Source of the DNA: Frankia sp. AgB1.9
Lineage (GTDB): Bacteria > Actinomycetota > Actinomycetes > Frankiales > Frankiaceae
Direction: 5' to 3'
Length of the DNA: 64,000 nucleotides
Assembly: GCF_016786355.1 (NCBI RefSeq)
Contig: NZ_JADWYX010000036.1
Coordinates: 23,022-87,021, forward strand
Position 1 is the first letter of the stretch; each line of letters opens with the position of its first letter. The notes under the pieces are model-generated. The model saw nothing but the letters and a program-made list of their open reading frames with translations, made no database searches and had not been told where the DNA came from. This document shows, in pieces, positions 22,527-31,122 of this stretch. The position numbers and the translations under genes were made by a program.

Positions 22527-22979
22527 ATGCCAGGCCAGCGCACATCTGAGACAACGAGACTCAGCTGCAGCCTTCCCATCGGCCAGATGGTGGGCAACGG
22601 AGAACGGGTGCCGCTGACCGGCCTCCTACGCTTTGACCCCGCCGACCCGATCGCGATATCGCTCGTCATTCGGGTGACGAGCGGCCAGACAGTCGAATGG
22701 ACGTTCGCGCGAGACCTGCTCGTCGCAGGCGGCGACCGACCCATGGGCGTGGGCGAGGTGCGAGTCCGACCATCCCAAGGCGCCAAAGGGCGAGTCCTCG
22801 CACTGACGCTGACAAGTCCGGACGGGCCGGCGGAGCTGGAACTTCCATCGCAACGCGTCGACACATTTGTGCGCCAGACTTATGCGGCCATTCCATCCGA
22901 GATGGAGGCCGATCTGATCGACTGGCCGTCCGAGTTTGCGTGGCTGCTCGGGCCGGAGGATCGCTCTACAGGTACGTAA
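22527..22979 (+). CDS. SsgA-like sporulation/cell-division protein (SALP), copy 2
   Basis: 150 residues and paralogous to the protein at 9927. Shared landmarks are LRFDPADPIAISLVI, the WTFARDLLVAGGDRPMGVGE core (residues about 65-85) and FVRQTYAAIPSEMEADLID near the C-terminus. The AAGGAG ribosome site is seven bases before the ATG. The copies differ greatly outside the core, so the duplication is old or the two were recruited separately. It is the only + strand gene between the stress protein and the DosRS pair. Confidence 0.84.
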   Translation: MPGQRTSETTRLSCSLPIGQMVGNGERVPLTGLLRFDPADPIAISLVIRVTSGQTVEWTFARDLLVAGGDRPMGVGEVRVRPSQGAKGRVLALTLTSPDGPAELELPSQRVDTFVRQTYAAIPSEMEADLIDWPSEFAWLLGPEDRSTGT

Positions 22980-23047
22980 CACGACCAGGGTCATCCGCGC
23001 CGCCATTGTCCAGCGGCCGCACCGCAGCCGGCCCACGACCAAGAAAA

Positions 23048-23701
23048 CTAGTGGGTCGAGGGCTCCTGCCCGAGGTGCTTGACCGCGAGTACGGCGGCCT
23101 GGGTGCGGCTGGTCAGCGAGAGCTTTTCCAGGATGCTCGACACGTAGTTCTTGACGGTCTTCTCGGACAGGTGAATACGCGATCCGATCTGGCGGTTCGT
23201 GAGACCTTCGGCGACGAGTCCGAGGATCTCGCGTTCCCGGGTGCTCAGCTCTACCAGGACCGGGTCCTCCTTCGGCCCCTCACGCAGCCGGGCGAGCACG
23301 CGCTGCGTCACGGACGGCGAGAGCAGCGACCCGCCCGCGGCGACCGTCCTGATCGCGCTGACCAGGTCGTTGCCGCGGATCTCCTTGAGAACGTAACCGG
23401 CGGCGCCGGCCATGATCGCGGAGAAGAGAGCCTCGTCATCGTCGAACGAGGTCAGGATCAGGAAGGCGATGCCCGGGTGTTCCACCTTGATCTCGCGGCA
23501 GACGTCAATGCCAGTGCCATCGGGCAGGCGGCCGTCGACGATCGCCACCGTGGGCAACAGAGCCGGTATGCGTCGTAGCGCCTCCGCCACGAGCCCGGCC
23601 TCTCCGACGACCTCGATGTCGTCATGACGTTCCAGGGTCTGCCGCAGACCATTCCTCACGATCTCGTGATCGTCGAGGATGAACACCCGGATCTTCTCCA
23701 T
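23048..23701 (-). CDS. devR: DosR/DevR-type NarL-family response regulator
   Basis: 217 residues. The receiver domain has the phosphorylation site Asp56 in AIVDGRLPDGTGIDVCRE, Thr84 and Lys106 at switch positions. The C-terminal LuxR-type helix-turn-helix includes LSTREREILGLVAEGLTNRQ, and its recognition helix contains EKTVKNYVS. This matches mycobacterial DosR at Lys179, Lys182 and Asn183, the residues known to contact bases, so it should read a similar box. The ATG at 23701 starts at the receiver domain; an upstream in-frame start is possible but adds unconserved sequence. It follows the histidine kinase gene by 154 bases, and that gap holds a DosR-like box, which suggests autoregulation. 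Confidence 0.93.
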   Translation of the reverse strand: MEKIRVFILDDHEIVRNGLRQTLERHDDIEVVGEAGLVAEALRRIPALLPTVAIVDGRLPDGTGIDVCREIKVEHPGIAFLILTSFDDDEALFSAIMAGAAGYVLKEIRGNDLVSAIRTVAAGGSLLSPSVTQRVLARLREGPKEDPVLVELSTREREILGLVAEGLTNRQIGSRIHLSEKTVKNYVSSILEKLSLTSRTQAAVLAVKHLGQEPSTH

Positions 23702-23759
23702 GACGGGCACGATACGCGGCGTCAACGACGCCGGTGAACGTCGATGGAAGCTCGACCTC

Positions 23760-23773
23760 GGGACCTTCGGCAT
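23760..23773 (-). promoter_or_regulatory. DosR-like box GGGACCTTCGGCAT before the regulator gene
   Basis: 59 bases upstream of the regulator start, between kinase and regulator. The GGGACCTTCGG core is the best match in the window to mycobacterial DosR half-sites of the GGGACTTTCGG kind. It could give the regulator its own hypoxia-induced promoter. Confidence 0.55.
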
Positions 23774-23855
23774 GCCCGCCACACGCCGCTCGACTACTGC
23801 GCCCCGCAGGTCGGAAGGGATTTCCACCAACGCGGGACCGCTGGGGCCGCGGTCG

Positions 23856-25655
23856 TCAGATCGGGGCTGTCCAGCGCAGGTGCGTGCCGCCCCCGGCGGG
23901 GACCGTCAGGTTGAACGTCCCGCCGAGTGACTCGGCCCGCTCTCGCAGATTGGTCAGTCCGCTGCTGCGGGCCGTGTCGCCGATCCCCACGCCGTTGTCC
24001 TGGACCTCCGCGACGATCTCGTCGTTGTCCAGGGCGACGCGTAGCCGCAGTTCGGACGCCCCGGAGTGGCGAGCCGCGTTGGACACCGCCTCCCGGACCA
24101 CGGCGAGCAGGTGCGCGGCCAGCGCGTCGCTGACGACCGAGTCGAGCGGGCCGGTGCAGATCACCGTCGGCGCGAAGCCGAGCGCGGCTTCGGCGTCCGC
24201 GGCGATCTTCTCGATCGCGCTGCGCAGACCGCCGCGTCCGGCCTGGGCGTTTCCTTGCAGTTGGAAGATCGACCGCCTGATTTGCTTGATTGTCGCGTCG
24301 ATGTCGTCGACGTAACGGTTCAGGCGGTCGGCATTGGCGCTGTTCTCGTACTGCGCCACATCCTGGATACCCAGCGCGACGGCGAACATCTGCTGGATCA
24401 CGTGATCATGAAGGTCCCGGGCGATACGACCGCGGTCGGCGAGGACCAGCAGCCGTTCGCGGTCGGACTTCGCGCGGGCGAGTTCAAGGGCGAGCGCCAC
24501 GTGCTCCGCGAAGCTCGCCGCCATGTCGAGATCGGTGGCGCTGAATGCCTGATGTCCGTGGTCGCGTCCCAGGAGCAGGACCCGGCGGTCGGGCTCTGTG
24601 CCTGCCCCCAGCGGTAGGGCGAGGAGTGACCCAGTGTCAGGGCCTCGTTCCGCGTCGCAGGCGTCCAGGAGGGCGTCGCCGCTGAGGAGGGGATGCCGTT
24701 CGGCGAACACGCGCCCAGCCAGGCTGCCGTCAAGGGGAACCGCGTTCCCGATCGTTTCTGCGCCGACCGCTGCCTCTATGGACGCAGCAACCGCATCAGT
24801 TCCACGGGTCACCATGACTGCATGGTCGGCACGCGCGGTGGCTTGAGCGGCCTCGACGACCAGGACGATCGGGTCGGGGGGATCCGCCATGACCTGGCGA
24901 GTCACCGCGGCCGACGCGCTCATCCACTGGTGCCGCTGCTGAGCCTCGTCGAAGAGCCGAGCGTTGTCGATCGCGACGCCGGCGTTGGCCGCCAGAGCGA
25001 GCGCCAGCTCCTCGTCCTCGGCGGTGAACGCCCGACCGTCGCGCTTGTCGGTCAGGTACAGGTTGCCGAAGACCTCACCGCGCACGGTGATCGGTACCCC
25101 GAGGAACGTGTGCATCGGAGGGTGTCCCGGCGGGAAACCGGTGGCGTTCACATCGTGGGAGATGTCGTCGACCCGGCGGGGGTGAGGGTCGTCGATCAGG
25201 ACGCCGAGCACGCCCTTACCGGTCGGGAGGTGGCCGATGAGTTCAACCTCCGCGGGGTCCATGCCGACATGGACGAATTCCTCGAGGGTCCGGTCGGGCG
25301 CCACCACGCCCAACGCCCCGTAGCGCGCGTCGAGCAGCTCGCACGCCGCCTCGACCACCATCCGCAGCAGCACCGGCAGGCGCAGGTCAGCCGTGACCAT
25401 CTGGTTGGCGCGCAACAGGCCTCGCAGCCGTCCTTGCGTGGCCAGGACGTCCTGCGCACGGTCGACCAGTTGCGTCAGCAACTCGTCGAGCTCCAGTCGA
25501 CCGACTGTCGGGAAGGTCAGACTGCCCCTGTCCGACAGGGCCAGGCGTTGATCTTCAGGCTGGTCGGCCCGAACGTCGGCCCGCGTGAACGCATCCACAA
25601 TCTGGAGCGTAGCTGGACCGAGTTCGAGGATCAGAAATTTCGGTCGGACATTCAC
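23856..25655 (-). CDS. devS: DosS/DevS-type sensor histidine kinase with two GAF domains
   Basis: 599 residues, cytoplasmic. GAF-A spans about residues 88-235 and contains GFPPGHPPMHTFLGVPI with His178, and Tyr200 in GNLYLTDK. These align with the haem ligand His149 and distal Tyr171 of mycobacterial DosS. GAF-B follows (about 245-395), then the dimerisation domain with phosphoacceptor His416 in ARDLHDHVIQQMF and an HATPase domain (VREAVSNAARHSGA, VQDNGVGIG, GLTNLRERAESLGG). It very likely senses O2, NO or CO and phosphorylates the regulator downstream. Start is GTG at 25655; the N-terminal 50 residues are variable. The family call is secure, and the ligand is inferred from DosS. Confidence 0.93.
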   Translation of the reverse strand: MNVRPKFLILELGPATLQIVDAFTRADVRADQPEDQRLALSDRGSLTFPTVGRLELDELLTQLVDRAQDVLATQGRLRGLLRANQMVTADLRLPVLLRMVVEAACELLDARYGALGVVAPDRTLEEFVHVGMDPAEVELIGHLPTGKGVLGVLIDDPHPRRVDDISHDVNATGFPPGHPPMHTFLGVPITVRGEVFGNLYLTDKRDGRAFTAEDEELALALAANAGVAIDNARLFDEAQQRHQWMSASAAVTRQVMADPPDPIVLVVEAAQATARADHAVMVTRGTDAVAASIEAAVGAETIGNAVPLDGSLAGRVFAERHPLLSGDALLDACDAERGPDTGSLLALPLGAGTEPDRRVLLLGRDHGHQAFSATDLDMAASFAEHVALALELARAKSDRERLLVLADRGRIARDLHDHVIQQMFAVALGIQDVAQYENSANADRLNRYVDDIDATIKQIRRSIFQLQGNAQAGRGGLRSAIEKIAADAEAALGFAPTVICTGPLDSVVSDALAAHLLAVVREAVSNAARHSGASELRLRVALDNDEIVAEVQDNGVGIGDTARSSGLTNLRERAESLGGTFNLTVPAGGGTHLRWTAPI

Positions 25656-25887
25656 GTCGCCGACCCCGGGGATGCTCCCGTCGCGCCACTAGTCTTCCGC
25701 AACGGAAGAGTGTGGGACGTCGTCAACGGCCTCGTTCCGCACAGGCCACCCGAGCCTGTCTCCGCGATCGGAAGCCCATCACGTGAACCGGCACAGATCG
25801 TAACGCTCCACCACTGAACTGGTGATTCTGGCTGACGCCGCGGCGCTGACCGCGCACCAGCCCGGTCGGCGCCGCGCGGGTCAGGCG

Positions 25888-26472
25888 TCAGCGGTTGACG
25901 AGATGGCGGATCTCGGCGTCTGGGCCGGGATAGAAAAACGTCACCTTGCCCGTATCCGACCAGCGCACCAGGAACGGCGGGTCTCCGGCTGGCGAGCGCG
26001 CCTCGATGATCTCCCCGTCCCGGTCAGGCTCACCGACAGCGTGCCGGTGGATGACGATCTGGTCGCCGACGCTCGCCTGCCCACGGCCCCTTCTGGCGTT
26101 GGCCACAGGGGCCGGCCGGGTCGGCAGGCGAGCGGGAACCGGCAGCGCGGCCTCGTGGTGCGGACTACGCGCGGCCGGACCGGTCGGCTCGTGCCGCTGG
26201 TCACAGCCCCGTGCCGGAGGACCATGGGTCGGCGGTCCAAACGACTCCATCTCCTCAGCGCCTTCGGTCGGTCGTGCGATGCCTCGAGACGTCGCAGCAT
26301 GACGAAGAAGTCGGCGACCGTCCGGCGCCGATTTGTTCCGCCGGAGGAGGCACAGGTGGACGCGCAGACCGCCCCACGAGATGGCGGCTCCGGCGAGCAG
26401 AACGATCAGCGGTCCGACGAGCGCGGCGCGCTCCAGGTCTCCTCGGACGACGTGGCCCATCTGCCGGTCCAT
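25888..26472 (-). CDS. DUF1918-domain protein
   Basis: The last 62 residues are a DUF1918 domain: SVGDQIVIHRHAVGEPDRDG, then FLVRWSDTGKVTFFYPGPDA. This is a small SH3-like barrel common in actinobacteria and of unknown function. Upstream in the frame, MDRQMGHVVRGDLERAALVG runs into a hydrophobic stretch that could be one membrane helix, followed by a Pro/Arg-rich linker. The ATG at 26472 has GGAG some distance upstream; shorter starts at 26247 or near the domain itself are possible, since many DUF1918 proteins are only 60-90 residues. It is divergent from the kinase gene at 26597. Confidence 0.6.
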   Translation of the reverse strand: MDRQMGHVVRGDLERAALVGPLIVLLAGAAISWGGLRVHLCLLRRNKSAPDGRRLLRHAATSRGIARPTEGAEEMESFGPPTHGPPARGCDQRHEPTGPAARSPHHEAALPVPARLPTRPAPVANARRGRGQASVGDQIVIHRHAVGEPDRDGEIIEARSPAGDPPFLVRWSDTGKVTFFYPGPDAEIRHLVNR

Positions 26473-26596
26473 ACGGTGATGACCCCACTCCTGTTCCGGC
26501 TGACCCCAGTACTTCCTGGCCCTGGCTGAGGTCCGGTCACAGGCGTGCCTTGGCAGTCTGCTCGATACGGCCGCACCCCCACCCACTTCCCATGGA

Positions 26597-27592
26597 ATGG
26601 CGATGACCGTCCTGCAGACCCTGATCACCCGGGGCGAGGCCGCCGACACCTTCGGCGCGCCGGGCCACGTCGAGGCCAAAGAGACCCAGACCGCCACCTT
26701 GTTCTTCCTTGGCGACCACGTCTACAAGCTCAAGAAGCCGGTCCATCTTGGTCCTGTCGACCTCACGAGCCGAGCGGCGAGGCTGGCCGCATGCGAGGCG
26801 GAGGTACGTCTCAACCGCCGGCTGGCTTCGGACGTCTACCTGGGTGTCGCCGACATTCGGGACGACCGCGGCCGGCTGTGCGACCACATGGTTGTGATGC
26901 GCCGCCTTCCGGCCCAGTCCCGGCTCTCCGCGCTCATCCGACAGGGCGAGCCCGTCGACGAACAGCTCCAGGCCCTCGCCCACCAGCTCACCGGATTCCA
27001 TGAGCGATGCGCCACCGGAAGGGAGATCTCCCAGGCCGGCAGTCGGGAGCACCTCGAGGCGCTGTGGATGACGGCCATCGCGAGGGTCGTCCCGTACCGC
27101 GGTCTCCTGGGCGAACCCGAGATTCTCGACGAGATCGGACGGCTCGCGCTGGGCTATCTCGCCGCTCACGGTCCGCTGCTGACCGACCGGATGCGCACCG
27201 GATGGATCCGGGAGGGCCACGGCGACCTCGACGCAGACAAGGTCTACCTCCTGCCCGATGGTCCGCGCGTTCTCGCCTGCGTCGAGTACGACCAGCGGAT
27301 GCGCGTCGGCGACGTGCTGGGCGACGTCGCGCTCCTGGCGGTGGATCTCGAACGGCTGGGCGCCGCAGCCGCCGCGACGCGCTTCCTGGCGTGGTACCGC
27401 GAGTTCTCGGACGGCACCTATCCCCCGTCGCTCCAGGATGTCTACGTGGCCCACCACGCACTCCGGCAGGCGGCAGCCGCCGGGGACCGGCATGGTCACG
27501 GCGATCCGGACGCCGCGGGGGAAGCTCGACTGCTCGCCGACGCCGCGCTGGCTCATCTGCGCCGGGCACAGGTGTCAGAATCCGCAGCTTGA
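26597..27592 (+). CDS. Aminoglycoside-phosphotransferase-like protein, Rv2004c N-terminal type (no P-loop half)
   Basis: 331 residues homologous to the N-terminal two thirds of the protein at 35625. Landmarks shared by both are DHVYKLKKPVHLGPVDL, DVYLGVADIRD, DHMVVMRRLP, REGHGDLDADKVYLLPDGP and VGDVLGDVALLAVDLERLG. The HGD motif corresponds to the catalytic loop of APH-type kinases. The usual C-terminal P-loop kinase domain is absent, and the reading frame ends naturally after SESAA. Rv2004c belongs to the mycobacterial DosR regulon. Substrate unknown. The gene overlaps nothing and is followed by the Acg-type gene 79 bases on. Confidence 0.85.
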   Translation: MAMTVLQTLITRGEAADTFGAPGHVEAKETQTATLFFLGDHVYKLKKPVHLGPVDLTSRAARLAACEAEVRLNRRLASDVYLGVADIRDDRGRLCDHMVVMRRLPAQSRLSALIRQGEPVDEQLQALAHQLTGFHERCATGREISQAGSREHLEALWMTAIARVVPYRGLLGEPEILDEIGRLALGYLAAHGPLLTDRMRTGWIREGHGDLDADKVYLLPDGPRVLACVEYDQRMRVGDVLGDVALLAVDLERLGAAAAATRFLAWYREFSDGTYPPSLQDVYVAHHALRQAAAAGDRHGHGDPDAAGEARLLADAALAHLRRAQVSESAA

Positions 27593-27670
27593 AGGTCCCT
27601 GCCGAGGTCGGAGTCCGGTCGAGGTCCGGGTCGGCGAGCTACTTCGGTGACAACGGCGAGGAGACAAACC

Positions 27671-28723
27671 ATGGGCACGGACAGCACCACGGTCACGACC
27701 GAGCAGGTGTACGCGGCCGTCGAGGCCGGTGGCCTCGCGCCGTCTATCCACAACAGCCAGCCCTGGAAATGGCGGTACCGCGAGGGGACCCTGGAGCTGT
27801 ACGCGGACCTCTCCCGCGCCTTGCCGGTGATCGACCCGGACCACCGCCAGATGCTGATCAGCTGTGGCGCCGCGCTGCTGAACGCCTGGCTGTCGCTGCG
27901 CGCCGCCGGCCTCGACATCGAGGTCGGTGACGTTTCCGACGGTCCTGACCTCGCCACCGCACCGGTCGCGACGCTGCGCATCGAAGGCACCCGCCCACCG
28001 ACGCCGGACGAGAATCGACTCGCCGCGGCGCTCACGCTTCGGCACACCGACCGCCGCCCGTTCACCACCGCCCCGCTGCCCGCCGAGCAGGTGCACGAGC
28101 TCCGGCGGGCCGCCGAGGCGGAGGGCTGCTGGCTGGCGGCCCTGACCAGTGAGGACGCCCGGGTGGAGCTGGCGGTGCTGCTGGCGCGGGCCGACTGGGT
28201 CGAAAAGCACGACCCGGAATACCAGGCCGAGCTCGCCTCCTGGATCCGCTACGACTCCGAGGCCACCGACGGCATCCCACGCCCCACGGCCCTGTCCAGC
28301 GCCGAGCCCCGCGTCGAGGAGTTCCCAACGCGGGACTTCACCGGCGGCAGGAACGGCGAGCCGGCCAGCCCCAGCGAGGCCGAGGAGCGGGCCCGGACGG
28401 CGCAGGTCGAGCGTCCCGAGGTGCTGGTGATCGGCACCGACGCGGACGGTCCCACGGACCGCCTGCGCGCAGGTCGGGCGCTGAGCCGTGTGCTGCTCAC
28501 CGCTACAGCTGCCGGACTCGCCACCTCGCCGCTCGGACAGGCGCTCGACATCGAGGCGACCCGCGCCCTGGTCCACTCCCTGACCGGCGGCACCGGACTG
28601 ACCCAGATGATCCTACGGGTCGGATACCCGGACACATCCGCGCCCGAGTTGACTCCCACTCGGCGCCGTCCCATCGCCGAGGTACTCGAGCACCTCAGCG
28701 ACAGCCAAGCGCGGCGCCGCTGA
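27671..28723 (+). CDS. acg: Acg-family nitroreductase-like protein
   Basis: 350 residues. The N-terminal motif GLAPSIHNSQPWKWRY is diagnostic of the Acg subgroup (Rv2032, Rv3127, Rv3131), as are SSAEPRVEEFPTRDF in the middle and TRRRPIAEVLEHL at the C-terminus. The fold is nitroreductase-like, but Acg proteins are divergent and thought to bind FMN without normal turnover, possibly as flavin storage or sequestration proteins. The family is a hallmark of DosR regulons. ATG at 27671 follows GAGGAGA by seven bases. A GGTCCC half-site lies about 75 bases upstream, and a strong terminator hairpin follows the gene. Confidence 0.92.
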   Translation: MGTDSTTVTTEQVYAAVEAGGLAPSIHNSQPWKWRYREGTLELYADLSRALPVIDPDHRQMLISCGAALLNAWLSLRAAGLDIEVGDVSDGPDLATAPVATLRIEGTRPPTPDENRLAAALTLRHTDRRPFTTAPLPAEQVHELRRAAEAEGCWLAALTSEDARVELAVLLARADWVEKHDPEYQAELASWIRYDSEATDGIPRPTALSSAEPRVEEFPTRDFTGGRNGEPASPSEAEERARTAQVERPEVLVIGTDADGPTDRLRAGRALSRVLLTATAAGLATSPLGQALDIEATRALVHSLTGGTGLTQMILRVGYPDTSAPELTPTRRRPIAEVLEHLSDSQARRR

Positions 28724-28730
28724 CAGAAAA

Positions 28731-28765
28731 GCCAGGGCTCGTCGGGTGATCCGACGGGCCCTGGC
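28731..28765 (+). terminator. 15-bp terminator hairpin after the Acg gene
   Basis: GCCAGGGCTCGTCGG pairs with CCGACGGGCCCTGGC across a five-base GTGAT loop (one G-T pair), starting seven bases after the stop codon. A weakly T-containing tail (TACATTGCTCTTG) follows. Confidence 0.85.
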
Positions 28766-28870
28766 TACATTGCTCTTGCGGTGCCGGCGCTCACCGCGGG
28801 TTCGTGATTCCCGGGCTGTTCCTAGGGTTCTCCCAGCCAACTCCCAGGTTCCACCGCCACTGTTCGTGGC

Positions 28871-30424
28871 ATGAGCGCCAGACAGGCCCCGTCGGACAGG
28901 ACGACGCCCCCAGGCAGGACAGCACCGCCCGGAGTTACCCGCGTCCCCGCCTTCGGCGAATCGCCGACCATACCCGGCCGGCGCGTTGGCCCGCCACGTG
29001 TGGACACACTCGTTCGGCAGTCGGACACGCTGCGTTCAGGCGGCGGAGGCGAGGGTGGGTCCGGCGGAGCGCCGGGCGGATGGGTCCCGCGGCCGTCGCC
29101 GGGCTGGCGGGGCCGGCTCACCGTCCGGGTGGGTCTCTCGGCTTGGGGTCTCGTGGTCGTGGCCTTGTGGTGGATGAGCACGACAGCGCGCAGCGTGCAC
29201 GGCGGTGCCGCCGTGATGACCGACCTGGGGCGGGTCAGTGGGTTGCTCGCGGCGTATCTGATGCTCGTCGAGTTGCTGCTCATGGCGCGGGTGCCAGTGC
29301 TGGAACGGGCCGTCGGGCTGGATCGGCTGGCAGCCTGGCACCGCGGTCTTGGGACCAACATCGTCGTGTTGATGGTCACGCACGTGTTGCTGATTGTCTG
29401 GGGCTATGGGCTGAGCGACCATCATCAGCCTCTCTCCGAACTCTTCACGGTTGTGACCACGTACCCGGAAATGTGGAAGGCGACGATAGGCACCGTCCTG
29501 TTCGTCTCGGTCGGCGTGGCCAGCGCCCGTCGCCTCCGACCGCGGATTTCATACGAACTTTGGTATCTGCTGCACCTGACCGTGTATGCCGCAGTTCTCT
29601 TGGTCTACGGCCACCAGACGGCGAACGGCGCCGAGTTCGTTGGCCATCCGGTGAATCGTGTTCTGTGGCAGCTCATGTACGTAGCTGTCGCGGCCTGCCT
29701 GGTGATCTGGCGGCTCGTTCTCCCACTGGCCAAGATTGCCCGGCATCGGATGCGGGTGGAGCGGGTGGTCGAAGAAGCTCCAGGTGTCGTGTCGATCTGG
29801 ATCCGAGGTCGGCATCTGGACGATCTGGACATCCGATCCGGCCAGTTCCTGCTGTGGCGGTTCCTAGCTCCGGGGCACTGGCTTACCGCCCATCCGTACT
29901 CGTTGTCGGCCGTGCCGCAGCCCCGCCGGCTTCGCATTACCGTCAAGGCGGCCGGCGACCACTCAGCCGCGATCGCCCGTCTTCGTCCCGGCACCTTCGT
30001 CGTCGCCGAAGGCCCGTTCGGACACTTCACCGCAGCGCGGGCGAGCCTCGGCAAGTCGCTTCTCATCGCCGGCGGCAGCGGCATCGGACCGGTGCGGGCG
30101 CTCGCCGAGGACCTGGCCGCACGGGGCGACGACGTCATCGTCGTCCATCGGGCACGCACCACCCGGGACCTCGCCCTGTGGCGGGAGCTTCGCCGGATGG
30201 CCCAGGAACCGCGACTGCTGGTGCACGGCGTCATCGGCTCCCGCAAGGAGCTTGGCTATGACCCACTGGCCGCCGACCTCATCGCGGCGTCGGTGCCCGA
30301 CGTCGTCGAACGGGACGTCTTCATCTGCGGTCCGCCCGGCCTGACCCACGGTCTTGTCCGTTCGCTGCGGCTCCTTGGTCTGTCAGACGAGCAGATCCAC
30401 ACCGAGGAGTTCTCGCTCCGGTAG
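28871..30424 (+). CDS. Ferric-reductase-like transmembrane flavoprotein (FAD/NAD(P)-binding)
   Basis: 517 residues. An 80-residue Gly/Pro-rich cytoplasmic lead is followed by about six membrane helices (residues 85-305). The helices include AWHRGLGTNIVVLMVTHVLL and SYELWYLLHLTVYAAVLLVY, whose paired His residues can hold two b-type haems. A ferredoxin-reductase domain follows: HPYSLSAVPQP binds FAD, GGSGIGPVRALAEDL binds the nucleotide, and the C-terminal FICGPPGLTHG is typical. It moves electrons from NAD(P)H across the membrane. The next two genes supply a periplasmic-side flavin carrier and its flavinylating enzyme, so the three form one pathway. Confidence 0.92.
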   Translation: MSARQAPSDRTTPPGRTAPPGVTRVPAFGESPTIPGRRVGPPRVDTLVRQSDTLRSGGGGEGGSGGAPGGWVPRPSPGWRGRLTVRVGLSAWGLVVVALWWMSTTARSVHGGAAVMTDLGRVSGLLAAYLMLVELLLMARVPVLERAVGLDRLAAWHRGLGTNIVVLMVTHVLLIVWGYGLSDHHQPLSELFTVVTTYPEMWKATIGTVLFVSVGVASARRLRPRISYELWYLLHLTVYAAVLLVYGHQTANGAEFVGHPVNRVLWQLMYVAVAACLVIWRLVLPLAKIARHRMRVERVVEEAPGVVSIWIRGRHLDDLDIRSGQFLLWRFLAPGHWLTAHPYSLSAVPQPRRLRITVKAAGDHSAAIARLRPGTFVVAEGPFGHFTAARASLGKSLLIAGGSGIGPVRALAEDLAARGDDVIVVHRARTTRDLALWRELRRMAQEPRLLVHGVIGSRKELGYDPLAADLIAASVPDVVERDVFICGPPGLTHGLVRSLRLLGLSDEQIHTEEFSLR

Positions 30425-30553
30425 TGCCTCTCCCCGACTCGACAGGGTTCGTGGCGCGACAGGCCATCGCCGGTATGGCGGCCGGACTTCATTTCTCTCC
30501 TGGAAGGAGGCAGGCGGCGACCAGCTCGAAGGGGCTGCGCGTCGCCACCTCAT

Positions 30554-31120
30554 ATGAATCTCAACGCCGGGAAGGCATACCGGGCTCGGCTCGGTTTTGC
30601 CGGGTTGCTCGGTGCCGTCGTCGTGGTCGTCGCGGGCAAGGCCGCGGCGGGACATGGTGAGCAGGCCGCCGCGGCGATCTCCATGCCCGGGGCGACAACA
30701 GGGGCGCCCCAGCCGACCTCAAGCCAAGCACCCAGTCCCACCGTGGCGGCCGCCGCGACCGCGTCGCCGGCAACCGTCGGCACGCCCACCGCCACGACCG
30801 GCGTTGGCACGGTGAGTGGCTCGACAGGCGCGGCCTCGTCCACCCCGAGGACGGTGGTCGGCGACGTGGAGGACACCCACTACGGACCCGTGCAGGTTGA
30901 GCTCATCGTCGCCGGCGGCAAGATCACGAACGTGATCGCACTGCAGTTGCCGAACCAGGAACGGCGCGACATCGAGATCAGCTCCCAGGCCGTGCCCATC
31001 CTGCGCCAGGAGGTCCTCGCCGCGCAGAGCGCCAAGATCGACGCCGTGTCCGGTGCCTCGTTCACCAGCAGCGGCTATGCCTGGTCGGTACAGTCCGCGA
31101 TCGACAAGGCCGGGCTCTAG
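30554..31120 (+). CDS. Membrane-anchored FMN-binding-domain protein
   Basis: 188 residues. One membrane helix (LGFAGLLGAVVVVVAGKAAA, residues 13-32) is followed by a long Ala/Thr/Pro-rich linker (40-110) and an extracytoplasmic FMN-binding domain (115-188). The predicted flavinylation site is DAVSGASFTSSGY near residue 165, where ApbE attaches FMN to a Ser/Thr through a phosphoester bond. It sits between the ferric-reductase-like gene and apbE, and apbE begins two bases after its stop. The pair fits the flavin-based extracytoplasmic electron-transfer systems described in many bacteria. Electron acceptor unknown. Confidence 0.9.
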   Translation: MNLNAGKAYRARLGFAGLLGAVVVVVAGKAAAGHGEQAAAAISMPGATTGAPQPTSSQAPSPTVAAAATASPATVGTPTATTGVGTVSGSTGAASSTPRTVVGDVEDTHYGPVQVELIVAGGKITNVIALQLPNQERRDIEISSQAVPILRQEVLAAQSAKIDAVSGASFTSSGYAWSVQSAIDKAGL

Positions 31121-31122
31121 CC

